From Cloeon dipterum (taxonomy: Eukaryota > Arthropoda > Insecta > Ephemeroptera > Baetidae), in NCBI RefSeq assembly GCF_949628265.1, contig NC_088788.1, positions 14,322,001 through 14,386,000 on the forward strand: a DNA stretch of 64,000 bases, given 5' to 3'. Within the stretch, counting starts at the first letter, position 1; every line of letters begins with the position of its first letter. Shown one piece after another: positions 35,160 through 47,700 of the stretch. Below the pieces are notes generated by a model. It saw nothing but the letters and a program-made list of their open reading frames with translations. It ran no database searches and had not been told where the DNA came from. The position numbers were made by a program, and so were the translations under genes.

Positions 35160-38100
35160 TTACATGACGCAGGCCCCCGGTGGCGTCCAGCCCCCCATCA
35201 GTCGCTGTAGTTCTTCGGCGACCGCAATGCTGAGCCGGTCCTGATTTGGTCCCGCCACCACCTGCGAGAAAAAAAACACTTAATCAACGACAAGTGATAC
35301 AAAGAGAGTGTGATTGTGATGGGGTTACTCGTTAGCAGCTATTCACCTGATACCTCCGAGGCACGGAGCGCAATTTTTCTACAAGTGTTTAGATACAAAA
35401 CGCGATTTGCTGGAAACAAGACTGAATGCTTATTTTGTCTGGTGAGTGCGATTGGATCGGATTTGATTGCCGATAATTGGTCTGTGAGTGGGCGTTTGCT
35501 CTCTTTTATTTGCAGAAAGAAACCATAGAGATCCTTTGAATGGGAATCACAGAGATATGTAAAAATACATCATTTTATACAGCTCAGCCAGCTTCGCTGC
35601 GCCGCGCTAGCCGTCTAATTTTAGCTTACGTGGTCTGCCGCCAGCCGCCTTGACTTTGGCTAAGCTGGTCCAGCCACGCCAGTTAAAAGGTAAAAAAATC
35701 AAGTGTCGGAATAAATTGGTCGCTGACCGTTTTGGCCAGTCAAACGTTAATTTTCAAATTTTTTCAGCCGCCAGCAAAAAAATGCTCAACCACCGCCGGG
35801 CCGAACTTCGGTTAAAGGCAGTTCAGCAGTCAGCCGCCGCCTAAAATTACACAGCTGAAACCTCTAATAAAATTATCTAAGAGAGAAAAGGTTTGAAGTA
35901 TCCCTCTGTTTCAATCAAGATATTAGAATTTGGCAAATCGCTCAATTTAAAAATAAAAAAGGAAAGGAAATCCCCGCCATCATGATAGCTCCCAATCTAT
36001 GATAAAAATTTGGCTCAAACCTGAAAACCAAGTGGGAGCCCCTGCGAGTTGAAGCCGACGGGCACCTGCGTCGACGGCAGGCCGAGCGTGTTGATTGCCA
36101 TGGCGTAGAGCACACCTGAGGTCTTGACGTACATTTCGTTGTGGAAGCCAGCAGGCGTGGGGTGCGTCGGGTAGAGCAGGACGGCGTCGTCGCCGAGCAG
36201 CAGGTTCAGCTTCTTGCTCAGGGCCTCGTTCTTCGCCAGGTAGTGTTGGAACTTTCTCTTTGGAATGAAGCAGTTGACGTCGCGCAAGAAGTAGAAGGCC
36301 AGTGTGGAGAACGCCAGCTTAGACAGGCCGAAGCACGACTTCAGGATCTCCACGTACAGGTTTAGGCTTTGTTTGGGGTTGTAAGGGTTGTTCAGTAGAT
36401 CAGGTATGCCATCCATACCGAAGAACACGGCAGAGCTGATCTCCAGAGACTGGCCGAATTCCTTCAACTTGGCCTGCGAAATTAATGTTTCAGTTTTCGA
36501 CTAGTTTCGCTCATCAATAAAAGTACTTTTTCGACGTAGGCGTTGTGTTCCTTCCTCAGGGCCTCGGCTGAGTGCCTGATGCACTTTTTGATTGACTTGT
36601 CCACCGGCAGCACGGCCATCGAGAAACCTGCGTCTTCCATGTAGTATATCCTGAGTTTGGATATATCGACCTGTTAAAAGATAAAAAAAACTTCAGAATT
36701 ATTTTCCAAGGGGAATTTGTCGAAACAGTTCTTCTTTTGATATTCTCTCATGAGGCCTGTAAATAATATTATTTCTTCGTGTACGTGTAAGAGTTTGATT
36801 TCAATGTATTTACAGGTGCAGCAATTTTAGAGTGTTTGACTCTATCATGGGCATGTCCCTCCAGCTCTTCGAAATCGCAAGTTGAAATAAAGGTAACTTA
36901 CTTTCTCATCCAGTCTGAGTTTAGCGGCGTTTTCGCCGGAAAGGACTTTGACCATGGGCCTCAGGTCCTCGGCGTACCTTGCCATGGGACCAATCACCAA
37001 GTACTTAAGGAAGTTGGGGTCTTCGTCCACATACGGGTAGTGTCCAGTGATGGGTATGATTCCTGCATGAAAAAAAACATTATTAGAACACGTGCGAATG
37101 ACTGAACTGAGGGGGAGGTCTTACCTGGTGTTGGCTTGTGCCCGTAAATTCCGTTGTACATGGCCGGGATGCGGATTGATCCAGCAATGTCTGAAGCGAG
37201 GCCAATCACCGAGCCAGCGGCGCCGATTATGGCCGCCTGTAACAATATTTCAGGTCAGGAATAACGCCAAATATTGATATTTTCAGAGTTGGATTTTCAT
37301 AATTTCCGTTTTTTTCAATTTAGTGCACAGGAGTTATCTGATCCTGTGATTTTTAAACAAAAAATAATTTGCTGTGAGGATTAGAGTGTGAATCGCTAGT
37401 TTTTTATCTTTTAAATGTTATAATTATTGAACATAAAATTAGCCAACAGTATTCCATTTAAAATGGATTATTTTATACAAAATAGCTTCCGCCATTAAAT
37501 TTGATTATAACTTATAAAAACTCAAGAATCGTAGAAGATGGCTTTGATAAAAACATTGCTCTGCATTATCAAGCTCTTAGTTCCAACCGTGGTCAAGAAA
37601 TTATTTCAAGCAGTTTTCTTGGTGCAATTATTTGGTCTTGATCCTTCTCTCAATAAATAATAATTTCCCTCTCCACGCCGCTGAAAGGAAAACTAAACGA
37701 GCTTGACCTCGCCACCAGACGATCCTCCCGAGGTCCTGCGCGTGTCGTACGGGTTGCTGGTGGAGCCGATGACCAGGTTGTTGGTTTCCCAGCTGAGGCA
37801 CAGCTCAGGGGTGGTGGTGATGGCCAGCACGATGGCGCCAGCTTTCTTCATGTACGCCACGGCGCCTCCGTCTCTTTCGGCGCGCCGGCCTTTGCGACCG
37901 ACCGAGCCTACCACGTAGCTCATCCCTGGAAAAGGTCACGAACCATTTTCAGCAAAAATTGAAATGTCTGGCCGCTACTTGCAGCGCATAAATTTGACGG
38001 GCCAAAATCAAGGTGTGCCTTGTCGCGTTCAAGGTTTGCGTTTGCTAATTATTACGCGGCGAGAGCCTTTTTATTCACGATGAGCACATGGACGCATCGT

Positions 38101-41100
38101 TATTTTAATTTGGCGTCGTGACGGGCCATGCGTCGCTAACTCTATGCTATGAATAAGCGTTGTGCGATTAATTCATTATTTTTGCTCTATATGCTCTTGT
38201 TTATCATTATCATTAAATTTCATCATTCTTTTGGTCAGAGCAAGGTCGTTCTTTTAATTAAGATTCTGTCGCTTGCTTTAACAATCTAGACTTGATGGAA
38301 CTGATTGTACATTTTGACTCAAGTGTTCTTTAAGGATACAGTTTTACCCAGATAAAAAGACTCTTAAATGAAATTAAAATAGTTAAAACAAAAAAGATTG
38401 ATCAACTCTATGTGATTTTGGATCACGATAGGTAGAGCTAAAATTGGAAGGGAAAAATTATCTTGCATGTTATTGTACTGAACAGCTACTGTTTTGGCCC
38501 CTCGGTGCTTTACAGGTCTACAAAAGTGCAAAACAAAATCCATGCTGCATAATTAACTGAATCACCGGCCGTTGTATACTATCGACAGCTTTTACAAAAA
38601 AAGAGGGCGCATTTTGTAAAGCAACGCAACTTACCCTCCCTGTGCCGTACCCCCCTTTTAAAATGTACTGATTAAAAACATTAAGTATATAGCCATTTAC
38701 GTTTTTAAATATCTCTATTTTATGTCAATTTTCACTATTTGAACTTTCACAAGGTAAATTACTAATGATTAATAAAGTTTCCTTCAATGATTGCTCACTG
38801 CATGTAATTATAAGCTATTGTATTTTGGTTGAATAATTTATCGATGTGAAAAAATGTAAATGAGCAATGCTTTTTCAATTTCAAAGAATGATATCACTAA
38901 CACTGCGCTATTTGTTTTCTGTGATGCAACCTGTTACGACGGCGAGGCGTCACTGCTCATTATACTCAACGCTTTTGAATGAAGTTGCCTAGGAGCGTAG
39001 CCCGCTAACTAATATTCGCAATATTTACAAACAATTAATTGGCCCAGAAACGGACCAATATGACGTCAAGAGGAACCGGTTTTGTGTAAATTGCAGCCAC
39101 ATTGCACTTGCGAGAATACGCGCTAATTTGGTACCTTTGACGGAGCAACTCTCCTTGACTGTGAAAGGCACGCCGAGGAAGGGTGTCTCTTTCTCCATCT
39201 GCTCGAGCGTCTTCTGGCCGGAGGCAATCAGTTGGTCCACGGCGTCGGCCTCCTCGAGGGCGGCCGCGATTCGCGCCTCCACGATGCAGTTGAGCACGGG
39301 GTTGACCTCGGTGATGCGGCGCGCGTACGCCTGCACCACGCTGCGGCTCGTCACCTACGGCACGAGGAAATTGATCACTTGATTGATAATATTCGCGTGT
39401 CCAAGGACTGCGCTGTTTTGCCCGCTGGCCTTTGCATTTGGACAACGGAACCTGTAATTTAAGTGCTCTTATTGTTCGGAAGGATATAGATTACTTCCTG
39501 TTAAGCGGATTTTAAGGGGTAAACAGTTTTGTCGCAAGATAATTTTAAAATAATAAAAATACAGGAAGAGATTTGTTTTAAATAATTGCTTTTTACTTGA
39601 TAAATGGTCTTTTTGCAGTAGTATGAAACAAATTTTAAACCATGAACTCACGCTTAGTGAGAGGGTGTTTAAACAGTCCATTAGACGCTTGCTAATTTCA
39701 AAGTTTAAAACAATAATGCTCATATAGGTACTCTTGGCCTTCGATAAAAAATATGAGGTCATACAACAATGTTTGTCAAGACGTTCTTGCTACACTACAT
39801 GAAGTTTTATTTACTTAGCAATCAACGGTATTGCTAATAATATTTCACACAAGGTGTTTTCACTTTTGCTGTTGTTTTTGCGGTGCTAAAACAATAAAAT
39901 CGAATTGAAGCCTCAACGTAAAGTCAGTTCACTTTTCAAGCATTTAGAACAATAAAAGTGTGTGCCGAATGCGCGGGAACCAAGACGAATTTAGAGCCCC
40001 CACTCCTCAATTCATTAAAAATTGACCTGAGCTTTCAATGGTACGGTCTAATTGTGTTTATGAAAGCGCTTCCGCTAGATCAGCTCGCTTCAATATTCCT
40101 ACTATAATTCATTTACCCGCAGGGTCGGAAGGCAAAAGAGTAACATTGCATGATCAAATTGACATTCAATGACCAAGACTCACGGAATTGTGCGCGGGCT
40201 AGAAGCTTTTAACGTGTTTTTTTCGTTGTTTTCACACGCGTTCTATTAAGAATGAGATGTTTTGTTTGTTCGCCAATTATAAATCTAAAAAACATGCTAG
40301 CGAAGCGAGAGTGTGTTCTCCTTGAAATTCAAGCTTGTGCGGAAATGACGCAGGATCGAGATACATGCCGATTAGCCGATTAAGAATAATTTCTGTGCGT
40401 GTCAAAATATATCTTTCAAAAATAAAATCCGTAGCCCACTATTTGGGCGGCAACTTCAAAAAATAAAATAATACGATTGTTTTTCATGATCAAGGAAATA
40501 TTAGACCGTTTTATTTAATTTTTAAGCGCAAAATATATGGTATTTTTGGTTCAGTTATCAAATTCTCCAGGCATGCAATAAGGTTTCAGGCAGAAAAGAG
40601 TCAGTCTACAAAGGAACAGATCAGACCTTCAGGGAGTTGTCAAGATTAATGTGAATTTAATTAATGCCCTTCGGTATTTTAGACAATAAACTCTAACATG
40701 GCTTCCACATGGTGGCAAAACGATTCAATCGAGGTCTTTCATTAATTTAATTTGACTTTTCTTTCAACAAGAATTAATAGCGCGTTTGATGTGCTATATT
40801 TTCTTTGTCACTGGCTGGTTTCTCCGCTGATTAATAGATTAACGTTTATCTTGAATGATGTTACAACTTTTACTAGTAAAAACAAAGCAAAGCCTGATTT
40901 TCTATGCTTCTCACAACAAAAGAAACTTATTATCTTTATATGTTGATTGCAACAAAAAAGGCCGAATTCAAGACTTATTATAATTTCGATATCGTTGCCG
41001 TCATCCTTGGATCGGTAATCATTCAATTCTTCTTTTTCGCAACGCACACGCAGCCAGCAGAGCTTTCGAAACGATAAGATAAATATACTTAATTAATTTT

Positions 41101-43118
41101 AAGGACCAATGCGGAGAGACGCGTTTGCAAACCACCATTGTTTATACTTTATTTGGGGACCCGGCCAATCTGGGTCAGAGGAGTACTCGAGGAATGTCCA
41201 AAACTCGGTGCATCGCCGGTCCTTGTGCAACGCCGCCGACTTTGGGTGGCGCCGAATTCGCACTACTTTCATTTTCGGCCAGGCATCTCTCTTCTCCTCA
41301 GTTGGTTCGCGCGGCGCGGCACAGGCACACGCGGGCGGACGGGCGGGCGGGCAGGAGTCAATGAACGAGCCACTTTTGGTTTCGAAATAGCGCGGCGCCT
41401 TCTCGCGTGCGACCCACATTGGTGTGTTGGGCGCCGGGAAACGGGGAAAACGCGGCAGGAAAACCCCTCCTGAGGGAAACTGGATCGCCGTTTCGCGAGG
41501 AAAGAATCAAAGGTCGCCACGATTCCTCGGCTGCAAAACTTTCGCCGCCACCGAGAGTGAAGCATGTGGGCCAAATGTGATATAACCGCGTTTGCATAAC
41601 ACATACCTGAGCTATAACAACAAACCAGCTTTCAGCGCGTGGACCAAACCGGCTGCGCGCGTTAAGTGTGCAAGTTTGCAAATTCGCATATTCATATCGA
41701 GGAGTAGACAAAATTATTTTGATTGCCAGCGCTGATCTTGCAATCAGGGCAGTTCATTTCAAATTATACACTTTTGTTTCATTCGCTCTGAAACCATAAA
41801 ATGTTCAAGATTTCTGAAGATCAATAAAAAATAACATTTATGTCGCGTGACAATATTTTAACTTTTAAATTTCAAAAGCTTTTTTCAGTCATATTCAGAA
41901 CACAACTAAGTCATAATATTAGAAAAAAAATCCGAGCGAACTGCAAGCAGGAAGTACATAACATATCAAAAACTTGTTTTTCTGGAAGCCAAAATAGCTT
42001 TTTTTTCTAATATCTGCCACCTCCATATTTTGTTCCAAAACCATTCGTCAGCACAACCTTTAAAAATTTTGAATTAACCATTGGACCAATTACTAATTTA
42101 GGCTTTGAAGTAACCCGACCGATTTTACAAATGAATTTTAATAATTAGAATCATTTAAGGCGTAGGACTTTAAAATATGATCTATATTCATGAAGTCAAA
42201 GCTGTTTAGGTTTATTTTTTCAATAATTTCCAATATTTTCTCTTGCACAGAATATTATGACGAATCATTAAAAATCCTGATTTTGTGGCATTCCTGCCAT
42301 GGGTAACCAGAACTGGAAATCGGCCTTTTACATAAACAGGCACGAGTTCACAGTGCATAAGACACGGCTGCCATAGTAGCACTCATCAAATGCATCAAAC
42401 GACTCTGCACGAATATACTGGGTGATGACTATCTTTTTACCATTTTTGAACTGTGATTAAAATCTAGTAAATTTATTTACATTTTAAATTATTAAAGAAT
42501 ACATACAATTATTTGAAGCTGCAAGCAAAAAAGTGTAATACCTGGTTGCTTTTAAATTTGTCTGTTACACACTTTCGTGTTCAATATATCCCATTTTTTC
42601 TGATTTCAGGGTAATATAGCTTTCACTTATGAATTCGTCATCGCACACTTTTTGAAGGGGATCTCTATCATATATGGGGTTTACGGTTTGCAATTCTAAA
42701 AAAAAATACACTTTCCACCGACAAATTTCACATAAAACTCGTGAAAAATAACAGCTGACATTTTCGCCTGAAACGCGTGAACCAGTTTTTTTGCAAAAAC
42801 AAAACAAATCGGTCGGGGTAAAACAGCGCTGACAAATTTCCTAACATCTAGAATGCCGAGTAACAGGTTATCCTTCAGAATTGTAAATTAGTCCGCTAAT
42901 TGAAAGTTGTGCACGCATCTGTTGATTTTCCTTTTTCTGCCACTCACCTGTCCAGTTCTGATGCTCCGCGCGAGTTCGGTGGCACTCATGAAAACTAGGG
43001 GCTCCTTGATGGGCGGGCAAGGGGGAGCGGGGCGCAGGTTGATCAGCCAGAAGAGCGGCCCGGTCAAGAGGCGCACCAGCGACTGCACGGCCGCACACAA
43101 CCTGAGAAGCACCTCCAT
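35160..43118 (-). CDS. Fatty-acid amide hydrolase, FAAH2-like, copy 1 (eight exons, 526 aa)
   Basis: An amidase-signature serine hydrolase that cleaves fatty-acid amides such as N-acylethanolamines, usually membrane-bound. Exons 43118-42948, 39354-39135, 37925-37708, 37236-37125, 37062-36902, 36670-36527, 36473-36021 and 35261-35160 join in frame. Residues 1-30 give a hydrophobic N-terminal anchor. The catalytic triad is complete: Lys124 in GVPFTVKES, cis-Ser199 in GGSSGGE, and nucleophile Ser223 in LASDIAGSIRIP. The end follows the family pattern, with PVGFNSQGLPLGFQ and then AGPNQDRLSIAVAEEL. Length matches FAAH2 (about 530 aa). An acceptor (TTTTCAG) sits two bases before the ATG, so an untranslated leader exon lies further upstream. 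Introns 1 and 2 are long (3.6 and 1.2 kb). Copy 2 lies 10.6 kb upstream on the same strand. Confidence 0.95.
41101..41720. other. GC-rich island in intron 1 of FAAH copy 1
   Basis: About 600 bases of clearly higher GC and CpG content inside an AT-rich intron, open in several frames on both strands. No domain is recognisable. One minus-strand frame ends in an aromatic-rich stretch (EFWTFLEYSS, then KYKQWWFANA) that is not obviously random, but it has no matching splice phase that I could settle. It could be an internal promoter or an unrecognised exon. Confidence 0.35.
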
Positions 43119-44281
43119 CCCTGAAAATGAAAATGAGACGTTGTGAACAGGCAGACAGATGAATCAATTAATAAAAAAATAATGGAATTAATCTGTAGCG
43201 GTTTGTTATATAAGAATCGGCCTCATCGCTATGCTCGATCTTATCGCAGATGGCCTAATTTTCGGAGATTATTGAGCCGGAGGCAATCCTTGAGCTTGCG
43301 GACCGTGACCTTCCTCTACTTGTTCACAGGTAGACAGGAGTTTTGTGAAGATAAAATTATATTTCTAGTACTAGAGGTGTGAAGAATTTAATAACATAAT
43401 ATTTGATAAACAATGGCAATTACTATACTTATTAAATTTTAACCACTTTTTTGAGGTGTGATTAGTAGTTAGTTTGGTGAATTGTTTTCAACAGTAGTGA
43501 TTTATCCTCCGTAAGGTTGATTTTTTTACAGGTTAAACACTGCTTTTGAGGCCTGAGGGGCCGAAATAACTACTGTCCAATACACAAACAATTTTTTACT
43601 TTTTTTAGCCTCTCATTCTTAACAACACTTAAAATAAAGTGATTAGTGAAACAGTAAATAACATAATTTTAACTTCTAATATCTTTATTTGAAACGCATA
43701 ACAAGTATTCAAAAACATTTCTAAAAGGATATTTTGGACGCACAAGCATGGTTTAATAAAGACCCGTCTTGGTTTGTTTTGTTGCCAACGAGAACTATAT
43801 GCTTGGCTACGATACTTTTACGTGGTAAATAGATGGAATATTGCCGCAAACGCGTTGAAAGACAGTTACCGTTAGTGAGTGAATAATTTATTTGTAGCAA
43901 AGTCACAATGTGTGATCTGTGTTGTTTTGTTTCCCGTTCCCCTTCATAAGTGACTCTCTGGTCAGCATGACCCTTTCTAATGGTGGTGCCGCACTTTTGC
44001 GGGTTGATCACTCACTCTCAGGGTTATCATTTACCCCTTGCACCAACTGTGTGTACAACCACGCCTTATCGTTATTGAGTATTGACATTAATTCTTGTGG
44101 AGTTTTTCAAGTATTTTCATAATTTTAAATGGCGACCAAGGTATAAATAATGTGGACTAAGACGGACGCTTCCCACTCGCACGAGCCTGCTGCATCAGGG
44201 TGTAGAGTCCCAATTCGCACAGCCGCCTCTGCTATGGGTTGCAACCATTTAAAATTCTGAAAAAAAACCTTAAATATTCTG

Positions 44282-44728
44282 CTCTGCAACCAGCCCGTTG
44301 GCTCGCATTGTTAAGGCACTCTCAGGAGTTTCAAAGCAATGTGAGGTATTTGAGCAGTTCGGAGATCTAATACTGGCTACCCAATGTCAGAGATGGCAAA
44401 AAGTGGTTAGTTTAGTGACTCGAATTGCTCAAATTGCTCGACGGGCTGGGAGGCGCACCGGCGCCGACTCGCTACTTGCTGGTTTGCACCTTTCCAGCAT
44501 GCGTGATTTGGCTTCACGGGACAAATGTCTAGCGTTTCAATGCAGTCCTCGGTGCAGAGGCAAGTGGCCCTTCAGTGGGCTGGGTCCCTGTGCGGCCTGG
44601 TGCGCCCATGTTATCCGTTCGCGGTGTTATTGGGACCCGGGTTTCAGCATTCGTGCTAGTGCAGTGCGCGCCCTTCCCGGTCCTCGGACGGACAAGGATA
44701 AAAAGAGCAAAAAAAAAAAAAAAAAAAA
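44282..44728 (+). mobile_element. Possible retroposed sequence with 20-base A tail
   Basis: A block of about 430 bases, richer in GC than its neighbours, ends in an uninterrupted run of 20 A (44709-44728), the signature of an RNA-mediated insertion such as a SINE or processed transcript. I find no clear target-site duplication or tRNA-type promoter boxes, and the left border is a guess. No protein domain is recognised in it. Confidence 0.3.
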
Positions 44729-47700
44729 GACTAAAATCATCAATATCGAACCACGAATAAGACGTCGTTCGACGCTCAGTTGGTGAGAGGCGGATATCTT
44801 TAACCCTGACGTAATGAAGAGCCAAATGTCTTCATTTTGAACCTGATTGTATATTTCATGACGGAAAAGATTAATTGTTCATGAATATCTATTGTTTTTA
44901 TTTATTTCCTTATGTAATTCTTTCATTTGAATATTCGACTTGTGACATAAGCTGCTAATATTTGTGATGTTGAGTAATTGTTGGTCGATGATTCTTCCGT
45001 ATGCATATTTTATATGGAGAATAAATGTTTCTAAAGACTCCGGTTTTGCGTATACGCATTGCGTGTCACTCCCAGATTACAAATAGTCTCTTTTAAGGTT
45101 TGCGTGCTCGCGAAAACAAAGGAAGTAAAAATTCATATTCGTAAGGATGTGTGACATTGTTCTGGAATCAAGTTAATTGTCCCGGCACTCAAGAGGAAGT
45201 AATTTATCTGCAGCTGCATATATTTGCGACTACCAGCCTGATTGGAGACGAGATTTGTTAAAATTAAATTATCAGATGGTGTGGCGCATAATTACAGGAT
45301 GAAATAGTTAATTGCCCGATTTTAAAACACCAGGAACCAAAACACTGTTGCTAATCAACTTTGAATTACCTCGTAAATTAGATAATTGCTGTGTGCTTTT
45401 CAAAAACATTCACGAATAGCACGTTCGCACACACTTACAAAGAGCCCATTGAATCTGTTAAAGGAGCTGTTGACTAATAGTTCGGTTTCTGCGCATTATG
45501 CTTAGCTGTGATTCCGCATAAATGTGCTTATGCAACGGACTCGCGCCATGAACTTGAGTCTCTAGTGCAAGAGCACTTGCACGAGTAATGGGCAGTCTTA
45601 TCTAACGACCAGACTGAATGCAAACACGCTTACTCACACCACAGAGATAAATGAAGAAAGCAAGTCATACGCAGAGCTGAAAGGTCGAAAGTGCGTTGAT
45701 CCCGCGGGTTGATCAACTTTTGACGTAAATTATGCACTTTTCGCGTTAGAGAGGCAGTAGCGGCAGAACCCGTTTCCTTTGCGCAATAATAAACAATGGC
45801 CGCAGCGTTTCGGACAAAAATGGGATTTTGCCCTATCCTTAGAATCGACGCGCTGGTCAGTGAAAGTGGTCGTGAAGAGCAAACGCATAATCACCTCACA
45901 TGCGTGTTAAATTAAATTTCATGCACGCACGTTCACTTTTCGGCAGGTGGTAATAATTAAATGAAATTATCCGGTGCAGTCTAATTTCACGGATAAATGA
46001 ACAGGAGGAAAGGCAAAATGCGACGACCTTCAGGGCTGGCCACACTCTGGCGCACCAGACCCACAAAAGATCTCTTTGAATGCGATTGTGCAAAAATAAA
46101 TACATAACTTGAGACGCAGTAAGAGCGTAACAAAGAATCAAACATCTAAACCCCTCAAACTGCGTGAAAGTTCCATAAAAAACAATTACTATCAGAATCG
46201 AAAATTTAAAAATGCATCTCCCCTTGATCTGGATTGATGGTTAAAATTTATCATTCAAGAGAATTTTTTGTCATAATGCACACATGCAGGAGCTGTTACG
46301 GCGCCTAAGGTCTCATAAATTTATTTCAGTTCCATTTTATATAATTCCCTAAATTTTATGTTTTGAAATTTATTTAGAAAATACCATATATACTAGATTA
46401 TTCCTGCACAATCAATATAAAAAATACAAATAATTGAATGAGTTTAATGCAAGAGTGGGTATAAAGAACTAGCAAAATACTGCAAAAACTGTCAAGTAAA
46501 AACGTAATGTCTCGCCGCACTGAGCAACTAACATTTACAAATGTGGGCTAATAACTGGATTTTTTTAGCTTATTTCGGATCAGCAGAGATATTATATGTC
46601 CCATTCATTTATGTTGCTCTGAATTTCCTTCTCTGTTGGGTCATTTTTTATTAGTCAAAAATGCTAATTAGGTTTATAGTACAAGTCCAGCAGCCAATTA
46701 ATGTACTACCAAAGTTGTTTGCTTGTGGTTGTATGAGTTCTCAATCAGCAGCAATGCTGGGCGGGTTTATCAATTATACTAAGGGGTAGAATAAAATGCG
46801 GAAATAATTGCAATATATAAAAACAGCAGGAAATTTGACATCAGGATCAGGAGTAATTAATTTTTGCAGTGCGTCTAATACAAAGCTGCGGTGCGAGCGA
46901 TGAGCACACATTTCGAAAGTGCGGTCCTTTCCTTTTCCTTCATTCAAAATTTGGTTTTGCAAGTGTGAAATAACTGACGAGCTAATGAAGCAATAAATGC
47001 TGATGTGCCTTTGAAAACGAATGAACCGCTCGGTTTTATTCCACCGTGTTCACTTTCACCTAAAATAACTCGCCTTAAGAGCTTCGAGGAAGTGCTGGGT
47101 TTGATAATACTTTACGCTGATTAGTGAGTTCCTTCGAGCCCACCTTTTGCTCTGGCCAGGCAGTTTAACACATTTAATCTGAACCGTATTTACTCTGAAT
47201 TTTCACTCAGGCACTATAAGAAGGAAGTTTCCAGAACCACTTGTTTGACGTGAAAATTAGGAATCACTTGCATTGCATCAGCAAATATTTGAGAAAACCT
47301 ATATTTGCATGTCATCTTAGCCTTGCTCTCGCTTTTGCATGGCCATAGCCGCAAAGAATTGGAAAGAAAAATATGAGAGGAATAAAACAAATGGTGCTGC
47401 AGTACAAAGCCATAAAATGATAATTTTATTCTGCTTTTATTAAATGACTTATTTAAGTCTGCACGAAAGCCATGATCTATATCTTTTGAGCTGCCGTTTA
47501 TTTAATCTTCACGAATAAGTTCAATCTTGAAAATATAAGGCACAAAACAAAATTGAATTTTTTGGTTGCTAAATATTGTTAAATGAGTGGGTTGCTGGAT
47601 TAAAAAGAACCAACGAGTAAAACACATGACTCAACTTGATTGTATGATGTACAACACGCACTTACGAATGTAGCATTACTAGAAATTGTATACGGTTCAC

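Noticed and set aside
44298-44786. 162-codon open frame ending in poly-Lys
   Set aside because: The Lys run is only the translated A tail of a possible retroposon, and no domain is present upstream.
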